A DNA stretch of 35,890 bases, taken from assembly GCA_902573335.1 (NCBI GenBank), contig CACGJI010000004.1, positions 1-35,890 of the forward strand. The letters run 5' to 3'. Made by a program: the position numbers and the translations under genes. The stretch is from an uncultured Synechococcaceae cyanobacterium (GTDB lineage: Bacteria; Cyanobacteriota; Cyanobacteriia; PCC-6307; Cyanobiaceae). How positions within the stretch are numbered: the stretch's first letter is position 1; each line of letters opens with the position of its first letter. The notes beneath the pieces are model-generated. The model did no database searches. It was given only the letters and a program-made list of their open reading frames with translations, and was not told the origin of the DNA. Below are positions 20,584-30,790 of this stretch, in pieces.

Positions 20584-22386
20584 ATGTCAGATATTAATAT
20601 AGGCTTACTTGCAGAAAATCAAAACTTATCAGAATTTGAAATTAGCGAAAATTTTTCTTGTGTAAGATTCTTAGACCAAAATAAAGAAAGATTTGAACTT
20701 GAATTTAACCTTGAAAAAGGGACCTCTTTTAACACTTTTTTCATTAGAAGCGATGAGGAACTTTTTATTATTCATCCACCTGAGAAACAATATTTAGATT
20801 CGTTTAATAAAGTAATTTCTAGGTTTTATGATCAATTTAAATTAGGTAAAATCAACTTCATTTCTGGTCATATTAATCCCCAAATTATTGAAACTATAAA
20901 GAATATAAGTACCCAATTTGAAAACACAACTATTACTTGCTCTAATCCAGGTTATAAACTTATTAGCGAACTTTGGAATCAGAGAAATCCTAACTTAAAA
21001 GACTTCATTGAAATTCAATTACCTAAAATAAACATAGTCAAAAAGGAGCAAAATTTAGAATTAGATAACATTTCACTAGAGTTAATTCCTATTCCAACAG
21101 CACGTTGGCCTGGAGGTCTGATAATTTATGAACGTAATCAAGAAATCCTTCTAAGTGAAAAAATTTTTTCTGCTCACATTGCTTCTTCAGATTGGTCTGA
21201 AACAAATCGAGTTAGTACAGAAGTTGATAGGAAACATTTTTATGATTGCTTAATGGCACCAATGTCTAATCAAGTAATATCAATAACTGAAAAGATTGCA
21301 GATTACGATATCAAAACTATTGCACCATTACATGGTCCCGCTATCGAATATAGCTTAAAAAGCTTCTTAAATGACTACATTAGATGGGGTGAAAATCTCT
21401 CAACAAATAATCCTAAGATCGCTCTGATATATGCAAGTGCATATGGAAATACAGCTTCAATAGGTGATGCATTGGCTAAAGGGATAAATAGAACTTCTGT
21501 CGAAGTTGAAAGTATAAATTGTGAATTTACACCAAATGATGTACTTATAAAATCTATCAAAAACGCAGATGGATATTTAATAGGATCACCAACTCTAGGT
21601 GGGCATGCCCCAACTCCAATAGTAAGTGCGCTAGGAACATTATTATCAGAGGGTAATAGAGATAAGCCAGTGGGAATTTTTGGTAGTTTTGGCTGGAGCG
21701 GCGAAGCTATAGATTTACTTGAAACAAAATTAAAAGACGGTGGTTTTAAGTTTAGTTTTGACCCTATTAGAATTAAATTCAGTCCAAATAAACCAAAGAT
21801 TAAAGAATTAGAAGAAATAGGAACTCACTTTGGGAGAAAAATTATAAAAAAAGCAAAGAAAAAACCCAGAAAATCTGATACTGGAATGATTACAAGCAAA
21901 ACGGATCCAAAGCTACAAGCTCTTGGAAGAGTTATTGGTTCACTTTGTGTTCTGACAGCCTCTAAAGGCAAAGATGAGAATAATATTAAAGGAGCCATGC
22001 TTGCATCTTGGGTAAGTCAAGCAAGTTTTTCTCCGCCCGGGTTAAGTATTGCAGTAGCAAAAGATAGATCAGTAGAGTCTCTTCTACAAGTAGGAGATTC
22101 ATTCGCATTAAATATTCTTAGTGAAAAAGATTTTAAAGAACCTTTGAAAAGATTCACAAAGCCCTTTGCACCTGGAGAAGATAGATTTGAAGGAATAAAT
22201 ATTGAACTAACTCCTAATGAACAGATAATAATTCCTGAATCGCTAGCATGGTTAGATGCTTCTGTAAAAGAGAGAATGGAATGTGGAGATCATTGGGTAA
22301 TTTACGCCGAAGTACTACACGGTAATATACTAAAATCCGATAGTCTAACGGCAGTTCATCACCGCAAAACAGGTGCTAACTATTAA
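20584..22386 (+). CDS. flv1: Flavodiiron protein with flavin reductase domain, Flv1-type (degenerate diiron ligands)
   Basis: Paralogous three-domain layout to the preceding gene; ligand motif replaced (SGHINPQII), flavodoxin IALIYASAYGNTASIGDAL, SQASFSPPGLSIAVAKDRSVES. Confidence 0.88.
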   Translation: MSDINIGLLAENQNLSEFEISENFSCVRFLDQNKERFELEFNLEKGTSFNTFFIRSDEELFIIHPPEKQYLDSFNKVISRFYDQFKLGKINFISGHINPQIIETIKNISTQFENTTITCSNPGYKLISELWNQRNPNLKDFIEIQLPKINIVKKEQNLELDNISLELIPIPTARWPGGLIIYERNQEILLSEKIFSAHIASSDWSETNRVSTEVDRKHFYDCLMAPMSNQVISITEKIADYDIKTIAPLHGPAIEYSLKSFLNDYIRWGENLSTNNPKIALIYASAYGNTASIGDALAKGINRTSVEVESINCEFTPNDVLIKSIKNADGYLIGSPTLGGHAPTPIVSALGTLLSEGNRDKPVGIFGSFGWSGEAIDLLETKLKDGGFKFSFDPIRIKFSPNKPKIKELEEIGTHFGRKIIKKAKKKPRKSDTGMITSKTDPKLQALGRVIGSLCVLTASKGKDENNIKGAMLASWVSQASFSPPGLSIAVAKDRSVESLLQVGDSFALNILSEKDFKEPLKRFTKPFAPGEDRFEGINIELTPNEQIIIPESLAWLDASVKERMECGDHWVIYAEVLHGNILKSDSLTAVHHRKTGANY

Positions 22387-22403
22387 ATTTATTTATCTAA
22401 TTT

Positions 22404-22928
22404 ATGACTGAAACAAAAGATCTAATAATCATTACGGCTAGTTGTGGTAAAAATCTAGAACTTTCTGAAAAATTTCTTGAAAAAAGTAATGAACTGAAAA
22501 TATGTTCTGAAATTTTAGATCTTACTACTCTTGATATTCCATTATTTAATCCAAGAATTCACAGCAAAGAAAATATTCCAAATGAAATAGAAGAATTAAA
22601 AAAAAAGCTTTTCGAGATTGAAAGGTGGGTGATTTGTGCGCCTGAATATAATGGATCTATACCTCCCATTCTCTCCAACTTCATAGCATGGCTATCTATT
22701 TCGGGAGATGACTTTAGAAATTTATTTAATGGTCAACCTATTGCAATTGCAACATTTTCTGGTGGCATAGGGTTAGAACTACTGACCTCATTACGAATTC
22801 AATTAGTGCATTTAGGAAGTCAAGTATTAGGAAGACAACTTTTGTCGTCATATAGTAAACCTATAGATACAAAAACTATTGAAGATATTATTCAAAGACT
22901 TTTACAAATGAAAAAATTAAAAACATAA
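22404..22928 (+). CDS. NAD(P)H-dependent FMN reductase-like flavoprotein
   Basis: LDIPLFNPR, VICAPEYNGSIPPILSNFIAWLS, PIAIATFSGGIGL; 17 nt after flv1 on the same strand. Confidence 0.85.
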   Translation: MTETKDLIIITASCGKNLELSEKFLEKSNELKICSEILDLTTLDIPLFNPRIHSKENIPNEIEELKKKLFEIERWVICAPEYNGSIPPILSNFIAWLSISGDDFRNLFNGQPIAIATFSGGIGLELLTSLRIQLVHLGSQVLGRQLLSSYSKPIDTKTIEDIIQRLLQMKKLKT

Positions 22929-22952
22929 ACTTTTAATAGCTAAAAATTAATC

Positions 22953-24785
22953 TCATTTTTTCTCATTCCAAACTTTTAAAATTTCTCTTGCCATTGGCAG
23001 GGCGTGAACAGATCCACCACCAGGAGTATTCTGTGCAAAAGCAACTACAAGTAATTCGCTATTTTCAGAGGGTGTAAAGCAAACGAACCAAGCATGATCT
23101 GAGCCACCTTCACCATCTTCAGCAGTTCCTGTTTTACCTGACACTGGTGGTAAATTTGAAACTCCATAATTAATTGATACTCCTGTGCCAGACTCTACTA
23201 CTTTCCGGAGACCACTTTTTATCAATTGAATATTTTGTGGGTCAATATCAATTGGAATACGTTTTTTATCTAAAAGACTTTCTTCATCTTTTTTAGTCAA
23301 ATGTGGAGTAACTAAATAACCTCCATTTGCAATAGCAGCATAAGCTCTAGCTATTTGAATAGGAGTAACTTGAACAACAAATTGTCCAATAGACATACTC
23401 GCAATATCTTCTGGGACCCATGGAGTTCTTCCTGGTTGCCCCCATCCTCTGCCTTTTTTAGCCCACTCACTACTTGCTACTAATCCTTTATTTTCTTGTT
23501 CAGAAATTTCAATTCCAGATAAAGAATTAAAACCAAGTTTTCTAGAAACCTTATGAATTTCATCAACTCCTGCACCATATCCGACTTGATAAAAAAATGT
23601 ATTACTCGAAACTCTTAAAGCATCTTCATAACCTATTACTCCAAAACCTAAATCATTATGTTCCCTGAAACATTGGCTTCCATAAGTAATACATGGTTTC
23701 GTATCTAACATTGTTTCTCTAGGAAATTTTCCACTTTCCAAGCCAGCTAAAGCCGTTACAATTTTCCAAACGCTTCCTGGATCGTAGGCATTTAATGCTC
23801 TATTAAATAAAGGTTTTTCAGGAGAATTAAAAAGTGTATTATATTCTTTCTCAGGTTTAAAATCCTTTGAGAAAAAATTTAAATCGAATGTAGGTTTACT
23901 TGCCATTGCTCTTATTGCACCATCTCTTGGATCCATTACTATTATGGCTCCAGCTTTTTTATCTTTAAGAACCTCCTCAGCAACTAACTGCAGATTAAGA
24001 TCGATTGTTAGTTGGATATCATTACCTTGTAATGAAGGTCTTATACCCAATGATCTTTGAAATTTTCCTAATGAATTTACTTCAACCATTTCTCCGCCCC
24101 ATTCACCTCTTATAAAATCTTCGTAAACATATTCCATTCCCGTCCTACCGATTAAGTCATTCAATTTATAACCCTTCTTAGATAAAAATTTATATTCTAA
24201 TTCAGTAACTGGCTGAGTATAACCAATTACATGGGCAGCAAGGGATTTGTAAGGATAATTTCTAATTAAATTGGTAGCTATTTCAAAACTAATTAAATTA
24301 CCTTCATTCTCCTTAAATTTTATTAATTGATCTACATTTAAATCATCACGAATAATTACTGAGAGTTTCTGATTTTTTAGACCATCAGAGTATTTTTTTT
24401 GAATTACATTACTATCAATATTTAACAAGTTAGAAATACTTGATTTATGTTGTTCCCAATTGCTTTTTTGAACATATTGAGGCTTTATTATTAAAGAATA
24501 TTTCACTCTACTATTTGCTAGAACATTACCATTTTTATCTAGTATTCTTCCACGTATTGGCTGCGAAGCAATAAGTCTGATCCTATTCTCATCTGACATT
24601 TTCTTAAAAGATTCATAATTTAAAAGTTGTAAAAAAATTAATCTAAATAGAATCAATAAAAAGGAAACAGAAGAAAAAATAAGTAAGACTAGTGGCTGTC
24701 TTTTTAATGAAATAAGTGTTTTATTAGGACTTGTTTTTATCAAAAATATAAATTTATTTAAATATTGTTTTTTCCAATAAAGCAA
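22953..24785 (-). CDS. mrdA: Penicillin-binding protein 2 (peptidoglycan transpeptidase)
   Basis: N-term TM; IRGRILDKNGNVLA; SGVWK-like YDPGSVWKIVTALAG, SSN motif (VSSNTFFYQVG), KTGTAEDG. Confidence 0.93.
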   Translation of the reverse strand: MLYWKKQYLNKFIFLIKTSPNKTLISLKRQPLVLLIFSSVSFLLILFRLIFLQLLNYESFKKMSDENRIRLIASQPIRGRILDKNGNVLANSRVKYSLIIKPQYVQKSNWEQHKSSISNLLNIDSNVIQKKYSDGLKNQKLSVIIRDDLNVDQLIKFKENEGNLISFEIATNLIRNYPYKSLAAHVIGYTQPVTELEYKFLSKKGYKLNDLIGRTGMEYVYEDFIRGEWGGEMVEVNSLGKFQRSLGIRPSLQGNDIQLTIDLNLQLVAEEVLKDKKAGAIIVMDPRDGAIRAMASKPTFDLNFFSKDFKPEKEYNTLFNSPEKPLFNRALNAYDPGSVWKIVTALAGLESGKFPRETMLDTKPCITYGSQCFREHNDLGFGVIGYEDALRVSSNTFFYQVGYGAGVDEIHKVSRKLGFNSLSGIEISEQENKGLVASSEWAKKGRGWGQPGRTPWVPEDIASMSIGQFVVQVTPIQIARAYAAIANGGYLVTPHLTKKDEESLLDKKRIPIDIDPQNIQLIKSGLRKVVESGTGVSINYGVSNLPPVSGKTGTAEDGEGGSDHAWFVCFTPSENSELLVVAFAQNTPGGGSVHALPMAREILKVWNEKK

Positions 24786-24897
24786 TGGTTGATTTTATCT
24801 CTTTAAGTCTATTGATTAAATCTTGAAAATCACTATCTTCATTGTTCAAATCGAACGTGTCATTTTCAAGATTATTTGAATTTAAATTTTCACTCAT
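24754..24897 (-). CDS. Small acidic ORF, 47 aa, overlapping the PBP2 start by 32 nt
   Basis: Read by hand: MSENLNSNNLENDTFDLNNEDSDFQDLINRLKEIKSTIALLEKTIFK*; below track cutoff, directly upstream of and overlapping mrdA. Confidence 0.5.
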   Translation of the reverse strand: MSENLNSNNLENDTFDLNNEDSDFQDLINRLKEIKSTIALLEKTIFK

Positions 24898-25005
24898 AAA
24901 ACTTATACTTTTTAAGCAATTATTTCAATTAATGGAATTCTAAATAATAAATTTATTTTTTCAAAATTATTTTTACTTAGATACTTAAAAAATATCAAAA
25001 ACATA

Positions 25006-25614
25006 TTAATTTAATTTATTTATATTTTGTTCAAAATAAGGATTACAACTATTCTTTGATATCCCTAAAGACCACCCAACAAACGAAGAAATAAATATCG
25101 TGACTATTAATGGCAAAATTGCTTGTTGAGTATTTGTAAGACTGAACCATTCTCTCCAGCTATTAAAAAATCTTTCTCTTTGAAATTTTCTTTTTTCATT
25201 TTCTAATAATCTCGTTTTTTTGGCGAAAGATTTTGTTACCCATTTTTCGAAAGGAGTTTTTTTTGTAATCGCCATTTTCCTCTCCACTTCTAATAATTGT
25301 CCAGAACTAAGATAAGGATGAAATGTACTTATCAATTCAAGAGTTTTCAAAAACATCTCAACAGTTGCATCTTTTATAAGCTTTTGCTCATGACTCAAAT
25401 CAGCCCACTCTATTTCTGGATAAAAACGATTCCTGTTTGGTGCAATTTGATCCTCTGACATTTGACCAGGTTCTCTAAGCCATCTATTAGTGTTTTCGTC
25501 AAATCTTCGCCAATATAAAAAAGGATTAATAAAAATTGTTTTGCCAGATACTTTGACTACATCTTGTTGCAGATGATTAGTTATTTTTCTTTCAGAATTT
25601 TTCGAATTTATCAA
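25006..25614 (-). CDS. Conserved hypothetical protein with C-terminal TM helix, 202 aa
   Basis: PFLYWRRFDENTNRWLREPGQMSED..; C-term ILPLIVTIFISSFVGWSLGI hydrophobic segment. Confidence 0.75.
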   Translation of the reverse strand: MINSKNSERKITNHLQQDVVKVSGKTIFINPFLYWRRFDENTNRWLREPGQMSEDQIAPNRNRFYPEIEWADLSHEQKLIKDATVEMFLKTLELISTFHPYLSSGQLLEVERKMAITKKTPFEKWVTKSFAKKTRLLENEKRKFQRERFFNSWREWFSLTNTQQAILPLIVTIFISSFVGWSLGISKNSCNPYFEQNINKLN

Positions 25615-25694
25615 AAGTCTAAATTATTAATCTAATTAAAGATTATCTTTTATTCACTATTTTTCCAGAAATATGAAAAATTATCCTATGAATA

Positions 25695-26408
25695 TTAAGT
25701 TATCGATAACTGCCAACGCTTCTTTAAATAATTACAGTATTCACACTTTAATGAAGGTTTGGGGAAATTATCCGAACGTAATAAATTAACCGTATCAATT
25801 ATCTTATTTTCTACCCATGAAGTAGAACAATCTAATTTAATAAGATGTACGTCAAAATTTAATTGGTTATTAAATAACTCTTCATTTTTCTTTCCATTAA
25901 AATATAAAAGATAAGCTTCATTAGCCACTTGAAAACCATTTTTTTTAAACAACCACTGATACATTTCTAATTGTCTCTTATAGGCTTTTGCATATTCGTA
26001 TTTATTAAAAGTCTCAGACCAATCAAAATTATTTCTAGAAGTTGCTTTCACATCAACAATAATAAGATCACCATTTTTTTTCTGCCAAATATCATCCACA
26101 GCACCACCAAAATCATAGTTATGTTCTATTGACAGATATCTTATGCCTTGAAAATTACTTCTCCAACGTTCTAAATCTTTGTGTTTGAAAGGAACAGCAT
26201 CAATACCGTGTTCAATAAATAAAGGATGGGGCTCCTGAATTTTTCTGTAATAATCAAATTCATTTTTACATAAATTATCTACAGCTATATTTAAAGTAAA
26301 AGGTAATGATGGAGGTTTTATTTGATATTTTTTGTCAAGTACACAACATCTTGGACAACTAAGATATTTCTCAACAGTAGATCGACTTAATTTAATAATC
26401 TCGCTCAT
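25695..26408 (-). CDS. PD-(D/E)XK nuclease superfamily protein (Cas4/RecB-like), with N- and C-terminal Cys pairs
   Basis: GGAVDDIWQ, DLIIVDVKATS (D...DxK), QLEMYQWLF (QxxxY), Cys at CPRCC (N-term) and CEYC (C-term). ATG at 26408 preferred over the upstream GTG at 26420. Confidence 0.75.
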   Translation of the reverse strand: MSEIIKLSRSTVEKYLSCPRCCVLDKKYQIKPPSLPFTLNIAVDNLCKNEFDYYRKIQEPHPLFIEHGIDAVPFKHKDLERWRSNFQGIRYLSIEHNYDFGGAVDDIWQKKNGDLIIVDVKATSRNNFDWSETFNKYEYAKAYKRQLEMYQWLFKKNGFQVANEAYLLYFNGKKNEELFNNQLNFDVHLIKLDCSTSWVENKIIDTVNLLRSDNFPKPSLKCEYCNYLKKRWQLSIT

Positions 26409-26480
26409 TACAGTTAACACCCCATTTAAAAATATTTCTTAAATAAAATAAAAGTCTTAAGTTTTTAGAAAATTTGTAAT

Positions 26481-28067
26481 TTACTCCCACTCAATAGTTC
26501 CTGGAGGTTTGCTTGTTATATCATAAACAACTCTATTAACTGAATCTACTTCGTTTACGATTCTATTCGCAATCCTCTCCAAAATCTGAAAAGGAATTTT
26601 TGACCAATCCGCTGTCATACCATCTTCACTTGATACACAACGTAAAACTATTGGCCATGCATAAGTCCTTTTATCTCCCATTACTCCCACAGTTTTAACA
26701 GGTAGCAATACTGCAAAAGCTTGCCAAATATCATTATAAAGACCTGCTTTTTTAATTTCATCCCTTACTATCCAGTCAGCATCTCTTAAACAATGAAGTT
26801 TTTCATTATTTACCTCTCCCAAAATTCTTATAGCTAATCCAGGGCCTGGAAACGGATGCCTTTTTATAATTTCAGCTGGCAAACCTAGAGAAGCACCAAC
26901 TTTTCGGACTTCATCCTTAAAAAGTTTTCTTAATGGCTCAACTAAATTAAATTGTAAATCTTTTGGCAATCCACCCACGTTATGATGACTCTTTATTTTT
27001 ACAGCTATTCTTTCACCAGTCTTTGGATCAATATTAGTACCAGCACTTTCAATAACATCAGGATAAAGAGTACCTTGGGCTAAATACTGAAAAGGTCCCA
27101 ATCTATTACTTTCTTCCTCAAATACTCTAATAAATTCTACACCTATAATTTTTCTTTTTTGTTCTGGATCAGTAATACCTCTTAATTTGGCAATAAACCT
27201 TTCCCTTGCATTAATATATTCAACTTTTATATGAAATTTCTTATCAAAAAAATTCATTAAAAATTCTGGTTCACCTTTTCTCATGAAACCTTGGTCTATA
27301 AACATGCATGTAAGCTGATTTCCAATAGCTTTATTGAGAAGAAACGCAAGAGTTGAGGAATCAACTCCTCCAGATAAGGCAAGCAAAACTTTTTTATTGC
27401 CAACTTGCTCTCTTATCCTGGGAATAGTTTCCTCTATATAGGTTTCGGTTGTCCAATCAGCCGCACAACGAGAAATTTTATAAACAAAATTTTTAATTAC
27501 CGTCATCCCAAAATCTGAATGAATAACTTCAGGATGAAATTGTACGCCAAATAATTTCTTTACATCATTTGAAATTGCTGCATGGAGTGTGTTCTCGGTA
27601 TGAGCAATTTTATTAAATCCATCAGGCAAACATTTAATAGAATCGCCATGACTCATCCACATAATAGATTTATCTTCTACATCAGAAAGGAGGTCAGATT
27701 CTTGGTCTATATTTATTGGTGCTCTACCATACTCAGCTCTTTTGGTTGCTGAAATAACAGATCCTCCAAGTTCATTGACCATTAGTTGCATGCCATAGCA
27801 TATGCCAAGAATAGGAATTCCTAAATTAAAAATTTTTTCATCACACTTAGGAGCATTTTGTTCATATACAGAATTTGGCCCTCCACTCAAAATAATCCCT
27901 TTAGGATTAATATTTTTAATTTCCTCAATTGAAATGTAATTACTTACTACAAGAGAAAAAACATTAGTTTCTCTAATTCTTCTTGCAATCAATTCAGAAT
28001 ATTGAGATCCAAAATCCAAAATTAATATTGAAGGATCTCGTTCTTTATTTAAAATTGTTTTACTCAT
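26481..28067 (-). CDS. guaA: GMP synthase (glutamine-hydrolysing)
   Basis: [74 protein letters not shown]-like C-terminus. Confidence 0.98.
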   Translation of the reverse strand: MSKTILNKERDPSILILDFGSQYSELIARRIRETNVFSLVVSNYISIEEIKNINPKGIILSGGPNSVYEQNAPKCDEKIFNLGIPILGICYGMQLMVNELGGSVISATKRAEYGRAPINIDQESDLLSDVEDKSIMWMSHGDSIKCLPDGFNKIAHTENTLHAAISNDVKKLFGVQFHPEVIHSDFGMTVIKNFVYKISRCAADWTTETYIEETIPRIREQVGNKKVLLALSGGVDSSTLAFLLNKAIGNQLTCMFIDQGFMRKGEPEFLMNFFDKKFHIKVEYINARERFIAKLRGITDPEQKRKIIGVEFIRVFEEESNRLGPFQYLAQGTLYPDVIESAGTNIDPKTGERIAVKIKSHHNVGGLPKDLQFNLVEPLRKLFKDEVRKVGASLGLPAEIIKRHPFPGPGLAIRILGEVNNEKLHCLRDADWIVRDEIKKAGLYNDIWQAFAVLLPVKTVGVMGDKRTYAWPIVLRCVSSEDGMTADWSKIPFQILERIANRIVNEVDSVNRVVYDITSKPPGTIEWE

Positions 28068-28121
28068 GTATAAAAGTTAACTCAATTTATTTACAAAAGC
28101 ATAATGAATCACAAATTAATC

Positions 28122-29234
28122 TCATTGAAAATAAGAAATATAATTATTGCCGTTAATTCCAGCCCACCTAATTTTCCTTTTTCTGTCAAAAATGATTGAT
28201 GCGATTACCATATCAGTTTTTACATACCTATTTACATAAGTAAAAGAACGCTTTTCGATCGTATTTGATAAATTCTTGAATAATTGATCAGCTAAAGATT
28301 TATTAAATCTTTCAAGAAGATGTAATGCACTCTCAAGATTATCTAACTGAGATAATTCAACTATTATATCTGGTGGTAAATTTTCTTGAACGGCTAAATA
28401 AACAAGAATCTCAATTCTTGCATCAGCTAAATGATTATGTGTATGAAAAATACCGCCTGCTAATTTAATTAATTTCCCGTGATAACCAAAAAGAATTACA
28501 GTTTTAACCTTTTTTATTGCAGCATCAACTAATAATGGTCCTATCCAATTTCCAATTTTGATAATTGGCAAATTAACGTTATAAGTTTTGGCTAAATTTA
28601 ACCCATTTTCACCAATAACAAATATAACTTCACCTTTAAAATTATTTTGAATTAACTTTGCTAGATTATTTTTTGCCTCTTCTAATTGATCAGGTGAAGC
28701 ACTTGAATAAGTCTCAGCAGAAGTACCAATAATAGATAATCCATCAACAATACCAAATGACTTATTACTAGTTCTTTCTGCTAAAAACGCCCCATTTGGG
28801 AAAATAATTTCTAATTTCAAATTAAAGCCGGCAGGAATTCCATCTAATAAATTTTCATATAAAACTTCTTTGGCAAAATTAGAAATGCATATCTCTGATG
28901 TATCTTCTTTTATGCCTACACCAGATCCTGCAATAATATTTATTGGAATTTTTTGAATAGGATTATTAACAGAAGTTTTTTCTAAAGAGGCTATTGTCCA
29001 TATCTCTAAGTTTTGTGTAATGTCAAGATCTAAGCCAGACTTTGCAAAGGTAATTCCTAATGCTTGCGAGTCATTTTTAAGTAAACCAACAGAATGAATC
29101 TCGATTTTTATTTCTTTTTTTTCATTAGGAATTTTTATTAGTTCATAATTCTTAAATGGTAACCCTACTAGTTTATTTAATGCTGACCTAGCAGCTCCAG
29201 CAACCCACAAAGGTAAAGAAAATCCTTTTTTCAA
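28122..29234 (-). CDS. cbiD: Cobalt-precorrin-5B C(1)-methyltransferase
   Basis: GSGVGIKED, ISIIGTSAET-like IIGTSAETYS, KIGNWIGPLLVDAA, ILFGYHGKLIKLAGGIFHTHNHLADAR; TTG start. Confidence 0.93.
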   Translation of the reverse strand: MKKGFSLPLWVAGAARSALNKLVGLPFKNYELIKIPNEKKEIKIEIHSVGLLKNDSQALGITFAKSGLDLDITQNLEIWTIASLEKTSVNNPIQKIPINIIAGSGVGIKEDTSEICISNFAKEVLYENLLDGIPAGFNLKLEIIFPNGAFLAERTSNKSFGIVDGLSIIGTSAETYSSASPDQLEEAKNNLAKLIQNNFKGEVIFVIGENGLNLAKTYNVNLPIIKIGNWIGPLLVDAAIKKVKTVILFGYHGKLIKLAGGIFHTHNHLADARIEILVYLAVQENLPPDIIVELSQLDNLESALHLLERFNKSLADQLFKNLSNTIEKRSFTYVNRYVKTDMVIASIIFDRKRKIRWAGINGNNYISYFQ

Positions 29235-29294
29235 ATCAAGTAATTGAAAAATATATAATGAGAACTAATCTAAGAATGACCTATTTAATAAAAA

Positions 29295-30458
29295 GTGGCC
29301 ATACAACAAAAATTATCATTGATGATTCCTGGACCCACACCAGTCCCAGAAAAAGTTTTACAAGCATTAAGTAAGCATCCAATTGGCCATCGCAGTAAAG
29401 AATTTCAAGATCTCGTAGAGAGTACAACTAAAAATTTACAGTGGCTTCATCAAACACAAAATGATGTTCTAACAATCACTGGTAGTGGGACTGCCGCAAT
29501 GGAGGCTGGAATAATAAATACCTTAAGTAAAGGAGATAAAGTAATTTGTGGAGAAAATGGAAAATTTGGCGAAAGATGGGTAAAAGTTGCTAAAGAATAT
29601 GGTCTGGAAGTAATAAAAATTGATTCCGAATGGGGTGTTCCACTTGATCCAGAAAAATTCAAAAAGGTATTAGAGGAAGATAAACAAAAAGAAATAAAGG
29701 CGGTTATTTTGACTCATTCTGAAACCTCAACAGGTGTAATTAATGATTTAGAAAGTATTAGCTCATATATTCGTGGACACAACACAGCTTTATCAATTAT
29801 TGACTGCGTTACAAGTCTTGGAGCTTGCAATGTACCAGTAGATGAATGGAAATTAGATATAGTTGCTTCAGGATCACAAAAGGGATATATGATACCTCCA
29901 GGGCTTAGCTTTATAGCAATGAGCCAAAAAGCATGGGAAGCTGCAGAAAAATCTAATTTACCAAAATTTTATTTAAATTTAAAATCCTACCGAAAAAGTC
30001 TTTTAACTAACAGCAATCCATACACCCCAGCAGTTAATTTAGTTTTTGCTTTAGATGAAGCTTTAAAAATGATGAGAGAAGAAGGCTTAGAGAACATTTT
30101 CCTAAGACACAATAAACACAAATTGGCGATGAGCAATGCAGTAAAGGCTTTAAATCTAAAATTATTTGCTGATGAAAAATATTTAAGTCCTTCAATTACT
30201 GCAATAAAAACTGAAGGAATTGATGCTGAAGAATTTAGAAAAACAATAAAGAATAACTTTGATATTCTACTTGCTGGTGGTCAAGATCATCTTAAGGGGA
30301 AAATATTTAGAGTCGGACATTTAGGATATGTAAATGATAGAGATATTATTACGGTAGTTTCTGCTATAAGTAATACACTTCTGAACCTCGGCAAAATTAC
30401 AGCCCAACAAGCTGGTGAAGCATTAGTTGTGGTATCAAAATATCTAGAGGGAAATTAA
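29295..30458 (+). CDS. Class V aminotransferase: serine--pyruvate / alanine--glyoxylate aminotransferase
   Basis: MIPGPTPVPEKVLQALSKHPIGHRSKEF, SGTAAMEAGI, HSETSTGVIND, ASGSQKGYMIPPGLSF (PLP Lys); GTG start. Confidence 0.93.
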   Translation: MAIQQKLSLMIPGPTPVPEKVLQALSKHPIGHRSKEFQDLVESTTKNLQWLHQTQNDVLTITGSGTAAMEAGIINTLSKGDKVICGENGKFGERWVKVAKEYGLEVIKIDSEWGVPLDPEKFKKVLEEDKQKEIKAVILTHSETSTGVINDLESISSYIRGHNTALSIIDCVTSLGACNVPVDEWKLDIVASGSQKGYMIPPGLSFIAMSQKAWEAAEKSNLPKFYLNLKSYRKSLLTNSNPYTPAVNLVFALDEALKMMREEGLENIFLRHNKHKLAMSNAVKALNLKLFADEKYLSPSITAIKTEGIDAEEFRKTIKNNFDILLAGGQDHLKGKIFRVGHLGYVNDRDIITVVSAISNTLLNLGKITAQQAGEALVVVSKYLEGN

Positions 30459-30459
30459 G

Positions 30460-30657
30460 TTAAGTGCCTGGCTCTTCAACGTTTCCACCTAATTCAACAA
30501 TCTTTTTTCTAAGAACGATTGATTTTTTTTCATCACCTTTAGTTTGAGCTATAGCGAGGGCAAACTCTAATTTTTCGAGCTGGTGACCACCCTCAAAAAA
30601 AGATAATTTTTTCTTTATGCGGTTTTTATTATCTTTGTATGAAATTTGTGAAGACAT
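30460..30657 (-). CDS. Conserved hypothetical protein, 65 aa
   Basis: Compact charged helical protein in track, not antisense to another gene. Confidence 0.65.
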   Translation of the reverse strand: MSSQISYKDNKNRIKKKLSFFEGGHQLEKLEFALAIAQTKGDEKKSIVLRKKIVELGGNVEEPGT

Positions 30658-30790
30658 AAAAATTCATGCTTTAGTTAATATTATGCCAACAAAAGGGGAC
30701 ATTACGAGAGGAAACTAAAAATATTATTTGACTATAAACTTAAACAAAAAAAATTTTTTCTAATATTATGTTCAAACATCCTTGAAATAT

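Noticed and set aside
21375-21560. 61-aa minus-strand ORF
   Set aside because: Antisense within flv1.
25695-26408. CRISPR-Cas locus suggested by the Cas4-like protein
   Set aside because: No direct-repeat array and no other cas genes in the window.
29450-29662. 70-aa minus-strand ORF
   Set aside because: Antisense within the class V aminotransferase.
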